Shown piece by piece: positions 6,349-13,475 of a stretch of 25,117 nt of DNA. Each line of letters begins with the position of its first letter. The stretch's first letter is position 1. Origin of the DNA: Chloroflexota bacterium (GTDB lineage: Bacteria; Chloroflexota; Anaerolineae; UBA7937); the NCBI GenBank assembly GCA_003453555.1, contig DMLA01000067.1, positions 1 to 25,117 on the forward strand, in the 5' to 3' direction. The notes below the pieces were generated by a model. It saw nothing but the letters and a program-made list of their open reading frames with translations, ran no database searches and was not told the DNA's origin. The position numbers were made by a program, and so were the translations under genes.

Positions 6349-7342
6349 GGATTTATCTTCAGATTATGCGGGGCCACCGATGAAGAAAATGCAACTGTCA
6401 GTTATCATCCCTGTGTTCAACGAAGAAGGGAACATCGAGCCCCTCTACCGGGAGATAAAAGAGGCTCTGGAGGGCTTTGGGGGGGGATACGAGATCCTGG
6501 CCATCGACGACGGCAGTAGCGATGATAGTTTCACAGTTCTCAAGAGACTTCACGAGGAAGACCCGCGGGTGAGGGTGATCCGGTTTAGGCGCAACTTCGG
6601 GCAGACGGCCGCTTTCGCCGCCGGGTTCGATCTGGCTCAGGGGGAGGTAATCGTCACCATGGATGCCGATCTGCAAAACGACCCCGCGGATATACCTCTC
6701 CTCTTATCCACAATCGAAGAGGGATACGATGTGGTAAGTGGCTGGCGGGTTGGAAGAAAGGACCCCTTTTTGACCCGTCGGTTGCCTTCCATGGTTGCTA
6801 ACTGGCTCATCTCCCAAACCACAGGGGTGCGGCTTCACGATTACGGTTGTTCTTTGAAGGCTTACCGCTCCGAAGTGATCAAGGAGGTGCACCTATATGG
6901 GGAGTTACATCGTTTCATTCCTGCCCTGACCTCCTGGATGGGGGTGAGAGTAGCGGAGGTGCCGGTGCAACACCATGCCCGAAGGTTCGGGGAGTCGAAA
7001 TATGGTCTCGCTCGCACCATAAGGGTGCTTCTAGATCTCCTCACGGTGCGCTTCCTTTTGAGTTATTCCACCCGACCCATCCAGATCTTCGGTCTTTTGG
7101 GGCTCCTCTCTTTTGTGATCGGAGGGGTTCTATTGGCTTATTTGGGGTATGTTAGGCTTGTCCTTCAGCAGCCCATCGCCGATAGACCTCTTATACTCTT
7201 AGCCATCCTCCTCACTATGGTGGGTGTGCAGCTGGTGACCATGGGGCTCCTGGGAGAGCTGGTGGTGCGTACCTACCATGAGAGCCAGGGCAAGCCCATC
7301 TACGCTCTGCGGGAGATTCTGAATGGGGGGGAAAGCCTTTAG
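6347..7342 (+). CDS. Second polyprenyl-phosphate sugar synthase-like GT2 (DPMS/GtrB-like)
   Basis: A 331-residue GT2 paralog of the gene at 2764, with LSVIIPVFNEEGNI, AIDDGSSDD (D54, D55), RRNFGQTAAF, MDADLQND (residues 105-112), ELHRFIPALTSW and two C-terminal membrane segments (IFGLLGLLSFVIGG and LILLAILLTMVGVQLVTMG). It should charge polyprenyl phosphate with a sugar on the cytoplasmic face. The motif HDYGCSLKAYR replaces HDLNSGFKAYR of the first copy, marking a different subgroup of the family. Start chosen at ATG 6347 because GGGGGTGA (6335-6342) is well placed; ATG 6380 is the alternative if the TATAAT over 6343-6348 is a promoter, and only 11 N-terminal residues of low conservation separate them. 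Its last 20 bases overlap the next gene. Confidence 0.9.
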   Translation: MDLSSDYAGPPMKKMQLSVIIPVFNEEGNIEPLYREIKEALEGFGGGYEILAIDDGSSDDSFTVLKRLHEEDPRVRVIRFRRNFGQTAAFAAGFDLAQGEVIVTMDADLQNDPADIPLLLSTIEEGYDVVSGWRVGRKDPFLTRRLPSMVANWLISQTTGVRLHDYGCSLKAYRSEVIKEVHLYGELHRFIPALTSWMGVRVAEVPVQHHARRFGESKYGLARTIRVLLDLLTVRFLLSYSTRPIQIFGLLGLLSFVIGGVLLAYLGYVRLVLQQPIADRPLILLAILLTMVGVQLVTMGLLGELVVRTYHESQGKPIYALREILNGGESL

Positions 7343-8492
7343 GGTGCTCATGATCGCCCCCACTCCTTTTTTCGCCGACCGAGGGTGCCACGTGCGCATC
7401 TTCGAAGAGACCAAGGCTCTCCAGGGGTTGGGGAACAAGGTTGCTATCTGTACCTATCCTCTGGGCCGCGATCTCCCTGGGTTGGAAGTTCATCGCACTA
7501 TCCCCATACCGTGGTACAAGAAACTGGAGGCTGGCCCCTCCCTCCATAAACTTTACATCGACCTCCTCTTGCTTCTTAAGACGCTTGCCGTAGCCAGGAG
7601 GTTTGAGCCCCAGATTATCCATGCCCATCTACATGAGGGGGTGGTTGTGGGGTATGTGGTGAGCCGGCTGTTGGGGTTGCCCTTGGTGGGAGATTTGCAG
7701 GGGAGTCTCACCGGGGAGTTGCGAGAACATGGCTTTTTTAAGGGGTGGCTTCCCCTTTTCTCTTTCCTTCGCCGTGGTGAGATGCTGATCGATAGGCTGG
7801 CTGATGTCATTGTGGCCTCCGCCACCAAGGTAGCGGAGGAGTTACGAAGCGAGTTCGGCGCCCAAAAGGTAGTCGTCGCCCTGGATGGCGTGGACGTTGC
7901 TCAATTTAGGCCCAGGGTCGCACCTGAGGAGATGAGGATCTACATCCCTTCGGGAAGAAAGGTGGTGGTTTATCTGGGGCTTCTCAATAGGTACCAGGGG
8001 ATCGACTGCCTCTTGAAGGCGATCCCCTTGGTCCTTGGAGGCTTTGAAAGGGCCCAGTTTTTGATCATGGGGTATCCTAATGTGGAGCATTATCGCCATA
8101 TGGCCCAAGAACTGGGGGTGGCCGATCATGTGACCTTTACAGGGCGGATCGACTATCAGGAAGCGCCCCGGTACTTGGCGTTGGGGGACGTGGCTGTCTC
8201 TCCCAAGTTAGCCCGGACGGAGTCCAATGGCAAACTCTATAACTATATGGCTTGTGGGTTGCCTACGGTGGCCTTCGACAACCCGGTCAACCGAGAGATT
8301 TTGGGCCAACGGGGGGTGTACGCCAGGCTGGGCGATCCGACCTCTTTGGCGAAAGCATTGCTGAAGACCCTAAACGACGAGGCCTGGGCCAAAGAGTTAG
8401 GTGCACGTTTGAGAGAAAGGGCTGTGGAGCAGTTCTCCTGGGATAATACGGCGCGCAAGTTGATGGAATGCTATAGGGCCCTGGTTGCCTGA
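7323..8492 (+). CDS. GT4-family glycosyltransferase
   Basis: A 389-residue GT-B fold glycosyltransferase. Visible: RVLMIAPTPFFADRGCHVR with the N-terminal strand and acceptor loop, HAHLHEG (about residue 100), VVALDGVDVAQFRPR at the domain junction, VVVYLGLLNRYQGIDCLL, LIMGYPN, and the donor-side segment ESNGKLYNYMACGLPTV (~300-316) that contains the usual acidic residue. ATG 7323 has CGGGAG seven bases upstream inside the end of the GT2 gene, so the two reading frames overlap by 20 bases; GTG 7344 would be a shorter start. It ends TGATG with the methyltransferase, a one-base overlap. It is only a distant paralog of the GT4 at 45 and probably adds a different sugar; substrates unknown. Confidence 0.9.
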   Translation: MGGKAFRVLMIAPTPFFADRGCHVRIFEETKALQGLGNKVAICTYPLGRDLPGLEVHRTIPIPWYKKLEAGPSLHKLYIDLLLLLKTLAVARRFEPQIIHAHLHEGVVVGYVVSRLLGLPLVGDLQGSLTGELREHGFFKGWLPLFSFLRRGEMLIDRLADVIVASATKVAEELRSEFGAQKVVVALDGVDVAQFRPRVAPEEMRIYIPSGRKVVVYLGLLNRYQGIDCLLKAIPLVLGGFERAQFLIMGYPNVEHYRHMAQELGVADHVTFTGRIDYQEAPRYLALGDVAVSPKLARTESNGKLYNYMACGLPTVAFDNPVNREILGQRGVYARLGDPTSLAKALLKTLNDEAWAKELGARLRERAVEQFSWDNTARKLMECYRALVA

Positions 8493-9451
8493 TGGAGTGG
8501 GTGAAGTGTGACCTCTGCGGGCTGGACGATGCGGAGTCCCTCCTAACCGGCAAGGACCGTCTATTGGGTGGAGAGGAGGAATTCGGGGTTGTTCGCTGTC
8601 GAAATTGCGGGCTGATCTATACTAACCCTCGTCCCACCCGAGAGGAGATCTCTCGCTACTACCCTTCCCGATACTCAGCCTTTGCCTTTTGCCAGGGAGG
8701 GTTGGTGGGGCTTCTGCGGCGAACCTTACTGGAAAGGGAAGTAAGGAGGATGAGGGGTTTGATAGGCGAGGTGGGGAGGGTATTAGAGGTAGGGTGTGGG
8801 ACAGGGGAGTATCTGGCCGCCTTGCAACAGGTGAGGGGATGGTCGGTCATGGGGTTGGAGCCGAGCCCTTACGCGGCCCAGGTAGCAAAAGAGCGGGGTT
8901 TGGAGGTAGTCACCGGAACCCTGGAGGAGGCAGGGTTGGCCGACGAGGCCTTCGACTTGGTCATCCTACGACATGTTTTGGAGCATCTACCCAGCCCTTC
9001 TCACACCCTAGGGGAGGTTCGTCGTCTCCTAGGGGATGGTGGGCTCTGCCTCTTGACACTCCCAGACATAGGTTCCTGGGAGGCCAAACTCATGGGCCGG
9101 TTCTGGTACGATCTCGACCTGCCGCGCCATCTCTATCACTTCACAAAAAAGACCCTCTTCAACTTGCTAGCCAAGCACCGCTTTCGGGTTCGTCGTATCG
9201 GTCATAGTTATACCCCCAATATCTGGATTGGAAGTTTGCGTTACGCCCTCCAAGAGAAGGGGACATCTGGATTTCTGACTAAGTGGCTGAGGATGGAGAA
9301 CCCCTTCTGCTTCTTCCTCTTCGCGCCCTTAACCCTTTCCTTGGGAGTCTTGGGCCAGGGCAGCCGCATCACGGTGGTGGCGGAAAAGATAGCGCCTTCA
9401 GGAGGCTCGGCATTCTCCATAGCATCGTTCGATGGCGACCGTATAAGATGA
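8492..9451 (+). CDS. Zinc-finger-type class I SAM-dependent methyltransferase
   Basis: A 319-residue methyltransferase. The N-terminus has two CxxC pairs (C6/C9 and C36/C39, in KCDLCG and RCRNCGLIYTNPRP), the pattern of the putative zinc-binding domain found ahead of sugar methyltransferases. The Rossmann domain begins at RVLEVGCGTGEYL (residues 96-108, SAM-binding loop), followed by MGLEPSPYAA, FDLVILRHVLEHLPSP and LLGDGGLCLLTLPD. The C-terminal ~50 residues contain a hydrophobic stretch (FFLFAPLTLSLGVLG). It likely O-methylates a sugar or lipid-linked glycan intermediate. It starts one base before the previous stop ends and itself ends in ATGA with the next gene, so it sits mid-operon. Confidence 0.88.
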   Translation: MEWVKCDLCGLDDAESLLTGKDRLLGGEEEFGVVRCRNCGLIYTNPRPTREEISRYYPSRYSAFAFCQGGLVGLLRRTLLEREVRRMRGLIGEVGRVLEVGCGTGEYLAALQQVRGWSVMGLEPSPYAAQVAKERGLEVVTGTLEEAGLADEAFDLVILRHVLEHLPSPSHTLGEVRRLLGDGGLCLLTLPDIGSWEAKLMGRFWYDLDLPRHLYHFTKKTLFNLLAKHRFRVRRIGHSYTPNIWIGSLRYALQEKGTSGFLTKWLRMENPFCFFLFAPLTLSLGVLGQGSRITVVAEKIAPSGGSAFSIASFDGDRIR

Positions 9452-10986
9452 TCAGAAGGTTCCTTAGTCCCTTAGCCACTTCAAGATCCACCCCATTTCT
9501 CGTCCTTTTGTTGGGTTCCTATTTTCGCTTCTCCTATCTACTACACTCAGGCCCCTTTGTGGATGAGTTCGCTACCTTACTTGCTGCTCAGGGGATATCG
9601 AAGCGGTGGGTCCCCATCCTGCCCTCGGGAAACTTTTATGGCCATGGACTTCTCTTCTCTTACTTAGATCTCCCCTTTGTGTATCTCTTCGGCCTCGACC
9701 CCTTAATGGCCAGGATCCCCAGCCTAGTAGCGGGCTTGCTCATCATTCCCCTGGTTTACCTTGTGGGAAGGCGGATCTTTTCCCCTCGGGTTGGCTTGAT
9801 GGCGGCTCTCCTTCTGGCTTTGGACGGAGAGGCCATCCTCTGGGCCGCCCGGGCTAGGCCCTACGCCTGGGAGCAGTTTCTAGCCCTCCTGGCGGTTTTC
9901 CTCTTTTATGACGCGGGCTCAAAAGAGGATAGCTCTCGCCACCTCTGGGTGGCGGGTATCATCTTTTTGGCCGCGCTTTTCTCCCACGCTGAGGTGGCTC
10001 TCCTTCTCCCCGCCATACTCTTGGGTCTCTTCCTTCTTTTGTACCACCGCAGAGCATGGCGCTTAGAGGTGCCTTTGGTCGTTTCTCTCTGTAGCCTGGG
10101 GGTGCTAATCCGCTTTCTTTTGCAGGAGTATATCGCTTCCGGCATGGGAGGGCAGTTCGAGACCATCTACACTGCCCGTCCCCCTTTAGGCCCTTCCTTG
10201 GACTTGGTGGTGGGGCTGAGGCCTTTGGCACCTTTCTTCCTCGCGCCCGCCCGCCTTCTTCCCACTCTCCTCGCCCTGGGAGGGGTATTCTTACTAGTTG
10301 TCGAGGGAAGAGGAGGAAAGGAGGTTAAGGCCCCTTTGTACCTATACCTCATCCTGGTCGTTTCCCTCTTAGAGATGGCTACCCTCATAGGTAGGTTTTG
10401 GCAGCATCCGCGGTACATCTTTGTGCTCTTGCCTTTCTTGTTTCTGGTATCGGCCTGGACCCTGGACAGGCTTCTCTTAATGGGGAGGCCCGCCGGGGCG
10501 ATAAAGAGCACAAACTCTTCCGGGGTAGTTCAGGGCTGGTTGACCCTCATAGCGTTGGTGTCCCTCTCCCTCTCCTCTATGCCGGGCGCCCTGGAAGCGA
10601 GCGCTCAACGAGAGTTGGGCTATGAGCAGGCTTTTAATTATGTGAGGGAGAGGTGGCGGGAGGACGATATGGTGATGACCGTCGCTCCTGCCGCATGTGG
10701 GGTCTATCTCCCACGCTGCGATTTCTTCGCCATCCAGAAAGAGTATGAGCCTTATGTCATGAGAGAAAGAGGAGGCGTCTGGATAGATCGCTGGGTAGGG
10801 AGCCCTCTTTTGGATTCGGTTGAGGGGTTGGGTGAGGTACTTGGGAGAGGATCGCGAGTTTGGTTTGTAGTTGACGAGGAACGGTTCCGGGGCCGTTACG
10901 AGGGTGATTTCAAGGAGTTGGTGGAAGAGGAGATGATGATAGTTTTTCAGGATGAGGAAGTCTTCGTTTTCCAGACCAGAGGATGA
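9448..10986 (+). CDS. PMT/GT39-like membrane glycosyltransferase (GT-C), short paralog without C-terminal repeats
   Basis: A 512-residue polytopic GT-C protein related to the PMT_2/GT39 group, which uses polyprenyl-phosphate sugars outside the membrane. The first extracytoplasmic loop carries FVDEF (D39, E40), the likely catalytic acidic pair, followed by RIPSLVAGLLIIPLVYLVGRRIF and GLMAALLLALDGEAILWAARARPYAW. A string of hydrophobic segments runs to about residue 380, followed by a soluble tail (NYVRERWREDDMVMTV...RVWFVVDEERFRGRYEG). The frame also opens earlier, inside the methyltransferase, but ATG 9448 (ATGA overlap) is the natural start because it directly precedes the first membrane segment. 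Unlike its two tandem relatives downstream it stops right after the soluble tail, lacking the beta-sandwich repeats. Confidence 0.85.
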   Translation: MIRRFLSPLATSRSTPFLVLLLGSYFRFSYLLHSGPFVDEFATLLAAQGISKRWVPILPSGNFYGHGLLFSYLDLPFVYLFGLDPLMARIPSLVAGLLIIPLVYLVGRRIFSPRVGLMAALLLALDGEAILWAARARPYAWEQFLALLAVFLFYDAGSKEDSSRHLWVAGIIFLAALFSHAEVALLLPAILLGLFLLLYHRRAWRLEVPLVVSLCSLGVLIRFLLQEYIASGMGGQFETIYTARPPLGPSLDLVVGLRPLAPFFLAPARLLPTLLALGGVFLLVVEGRGGKEVKAPLYLYLILVVSLLEMATLIGRFWQHPRYIFVLLPFLFLVSAWTLDRLLLMGRPAGAIKSTNSSGVVQGWLTLIALVSLSLSSMPGALEASAQRELGYEQAFNYVRERWREDDMVMTVAPAACGVYLPRCDFFAIQKEYEPYVMRERGGVWIDRWVGSPLLDSVEGLGEVLGRGSRVWFVVDEERFRGRYEGDFKELVEEEMMIVFQDEEVFVFQTRG

Positions 10987-13441
10987 TCGGCACGGGGAAG
11001 AAAAAGTGAAAGAGCATATCTATCTCGACGATGAGAGGAAAGTTGGAGGAGAGGAGGTTGTCTCCACCTTGCTGCTTCTCATATTTGTCGCCTTTGGCTT
11101 CTTCATGCGGGCCGAATATATGCTGGGGGCTAGCCTCTACGTAGATGAGTATACTACTATCTTCGCTGCTCAAAAGATCATCGCTCATGGCTATCCAAGA
11201 TTTCCTTCGGGAGCGATATATAGCCGAGGCCTGCTGTTTTCTTACTTGGATGCTTTGTCCATCTATTTGATGGGCTTCAGCGGCGTCTCGGCCAGGCTGC
11301 CCGGTGTCATGGCTAGCACGTTGACCATCCCTTTGATCTTCTTCCTTGGTCGCAGGCTCTTCTCGCGAAGCGTGGGGCTAATGGCCGCCGCTCTCCTTGC
11401 CCTCTCTCCAGAGGTGATCATCTGGGGTGGCCGGGCTAGAATGTATAGCCTACTTCTCTTATTCGTTGTCTTGAGTGCACTCTTCTTCTTTGAGGGAGTC
11501 ATTAGCAAAGATGATGGGCGACAGCGGAGGCTGTTCCTTTGCACTTTCCTTCTTGCTCTCTTGACCCATCTGGAGGCGTTGGTTCTGCTACCCGCTTTTC
11601 TGGTTGCTGCCCTCTTGAGGCGGGGGGTACGCTTCTTCACAAGGAGGGGGGTGATCCTGGATCTTGGTCTGGGCGCTGCCGTTATGGTTGGTAGGTTGGT
11701 TCTCTTCAGCAAGCAAAGTTTACCCGGTCAGGTAGTTAGGAGTGCTCGAGTCCGCCCTTTCATCCAACCCTCATTTGATCTAGCGGGCACTCTCAAAGCG
11801 GTTGCCCCTTTCTTTGTACAAGCCGACCGTCTTCCGGCCACCTTGCTCCTCCTCTTGGGGGCGTTCTATCTAGCGTGGCGTATCTGGCAGCGCACTTCTG
11901 CCCCTGAGGAAGAGCGAGTTGAAGACATGGCTCTCTCTTACCTCTATCTCCTTTTCGTGGTGGTGGTGGTGGAGATATTGTTTATCGTGGGAGAAAGTTG
12001 GCGTCATCCGCGCTATCTGTTCTTAACACTTCCCCTCTTTTTCCTCATTGCTGGGGCCTCTTTCGATGCTTTGTCAGAGGTGGCCATGAGGGCGAGAAGA
12101 CGAGCGCGCTTTGCACTCACCTACTTAGCGGTCATCATCCTCTCCTTTCTCCTTTTGCCCTTATCGATGGAAGCGGCTTTCAGCCAGGAGAAGGGCTATG
12201 ACAGGGCTTTCCTTTATGTGCAGGAGAATGGGGAAGAGAGGGATCTAATCATGACGCCGCTCCCCATCGCTAGCATTATTCATTTAGGTCGATGCGATTT
12301 TCTAGCCATGGAGAGGGGGTTCGAAGGGTATGTATGGGATAGAGAGGGAGAATTGATCGATGGCTGGGTGGAGATACCTCTCCTAACCTCGGTGGAACAA
12401 TTGGAGGAGATTTTGCGCGGGAATCGAAGGGTGTGGTTTGTGGTCGATGAAGTGCGCCTTCAAATGCGCTATACCGTTGAGTTCGTGGCGCTGCTCCTAG
12501 AACAGACGGAGTTGGTCTATCAGGAACGAGGGGCTATGGTGTTCTTATCCGACGGTTACCACTACTATCCACCTCCGGCTGTAAGCCGCCCCTTAGTTGC
12601 CAACCTGGATGGTCGGATGATGCTCCGAGGGTATCAACTAACCACCGACAGGGTGGATCCGGGAGAAGAGCTAGAAGTTACCTTGCTCTGGCAGGCTTTG
12701 GATCCTGAGAAGGAGTATGTGGTCTTTTTACATCTGGTAAGCGAGGATGGCAAGCGAATAGCCCAGGATGATAAAAGACCTCTCCAGGATCTTTACCGGC
12801 CCATCTTCTGGCCACCGGAGGAGATAGTACGGGATAGACATGAGATACTTTTACCTGAAGATACCTCGCCTGGCCTATATAGGTTAGAGATGGGGCTCTA
12901 CGAGGCTGATACTCAGGACCGTCTCCCCATTCTCAACGAAAAGAGAGAAGTGGTAGGAGACAAGGTGATTCTGGATTTCATAAAGGTAGGGGGAGAGGCG
13001 ACGAAGCCCGAGCCCACACAGTGTTTAGAGGCCAACCTGGGAGGGACGATTAGATTGCTAGGCTATGACCTGCCCCAGTCAGAGGTATTTCCCGGCGAGG
13101 CGTTTCCCATCACCCTATATTGGAGGGGGGAAGGGGTAATCGATGAGGATTACACCATCTTCGTTCACCTGGTGGGGGATGACGGGCTGATTTGGGGTCA
13201 AGAGGACAGCCAGCCTCTACATGGCTTCTACCCTACTTCTCACTGGGACCGGGGAGATACGGTGGTCGATGAGCATTCCGTTTCAGTAAAACCCGATGCG
13301 CCGCCGGGAGAGTACCGATTGCTGGTAGGGATGTATCTGTTTTCCACGATGGAGAGGTTGCCGATTCTAGATGACGATGGGAAAGTAGCAGGGGATTATC
13401 TATTCCTCGACACCATGTGGTTGTTCGAGGAAGAAAGATGA
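10952..13441 (+). CDS. PMT/GT39-like membrane glycosyltransferase with two C-terminal beta-sandwich repeats
   Basis: An 829-residue paralog of the preceding gene. YVDEY (D65, E66) is the probable catalytic pair in the first outer loop. LPGVMASTLTIPLIFFLGRRLFS and ALSPEVIIWGGRARMYSLL match the neighbours closely. Membrane segments run to ~residue 410, then the shared soluble tail (RAFLYVQENGEERDLIMTP...RRVWFVVDEVRLQMRYTVE), then two ~130-residue repeats (~547-679 and ~691-823). ATG 10952 lies 35 bases inside the previous gene with no good ribosome site; GTG 11006 with GGGGAAG upstream is a credible shorter start that would put 16 fewer residues ahead of the first membrane segment. It ends in ATGA. 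Lipid-linked sugar donor and glycan acceptor are unknown. Confidence 0.85.
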   Translation: MRKSSFSRPEDDRHGEEKVKEHIYLDDERKVGGEEVVSTLLLLIFVAFGFFMRAEYMLGASLYVDEYTTIFAAQKIIAHGYPRFPSGAIYSRGLLFSYLDALSIYLMGFSGVSARLPGVMASTLTIPLIFFLGRRLFSRSVGLMAAALLALSPEVIIWGGRARMYSLLLLFVVLSALFFFEGVISKDDGRQRRLFLCTFLLALLTHLEALVLLPAFLVAALLRRGVRFFTRRGVILDLGLGAAVMVGRLVLFSKQSLPGQVVRSARVRPFIQPSFDLAGTLKAVAPFFVQADRLPATLLLLLGAFYLAWRIWQRTSAPEEERVEDMALSYLYLLFVVVVVEILFIVGESWRHPRYLFLTLPLFFLIAGASFDALSEVAMRARRRARFALTYLAVIILSFLLLPLSMEAAFSQEKGYDRAFLYVQENGEERDLIMTPLPIASIIHLGRCDFLAMERGFEGYVWDREGELIDGWVEIPLLTSVEQLEEILRGNRRVWFVVDEVRLQMRYTVEFVALLLEQTELVYQERGAMVFLSDGYHYYPPPAVSRPLVANLDGRMMLRGYQLTTDRVDPGEELEVTLLWQALDPEKEYVVFLHLVSEDGKRIAQDDKRPLQDLYRPIFWPPEEIVRDRHEILLPEDTSPGLYRLEMGLYEADTQDRLPILNEKREVVGDKVILDFIKVGGEATKPEPTQCLEANLGGTIRLLGYDLPQSEVFPGEAFPITLYWRGEGVIDEDYTIFVHLVGDDGLIWGQEDSQPLHGFYPTSHWDRGDTVVDEHSVSVKPDAPPGEYRLLVGMYLFSTMERLPILDDDGKVAGDYLFLDTMWLFEEER
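12590..12988 (+). other. Beta-sandwich repeat domain, membrane-proximal copy (gene at 10952)
   Basis: One copy of the shared domain: MLRGYQL, DPGEELEVTLLWQAL, YVVFLHLVSEDGKRIAQDD, SPGLYRLEMGLYE and DRLPILNE align with the consensus. The Y-P-T-S segment is degraded to LYRPIFW, and IWGQ is replaced by RIAQ. Confidence 0.8.
13022..13420 (+). other. Beta-sandwich repeat domain, C-terminal canonical copy (gene at 10952)
   Basis: Full consensus: ANLGGTIRLLGYDL, FPGEAFPITLYW, DYTIFVHLVGDDG, IWGQEDSQP, FYPTSHW, VVDEHSVSV, PPGEYRLLVGMY, ERLPILD. Very close at DNA level to the last copy of the next gene. Confidence 0.85.
13261..13278 (+). repeat. 18-base exact direct repeat (copy 1)
   Basis: GGTGGTCGATGAGCATTC here is identical to 15773-15790, and the flanking ~100 bases stay clearly alignable (for example GGGAGAGTACCG in both). 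This marks recent duplication of, or gene conversion between, the last repeat domains of two adjacent paralogs. Confidence 0.85.
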
Positions 13442-13475
13442 CTATAGGGGAATTCGAGAATAGGCGCGGGAACAG

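Noticed and set aside
8689..9207. A 172-residue plus-strand open frame
   Set aside because: Out of frame inside the methyltransferase, glycine/arginine-rich shadow without domain features.
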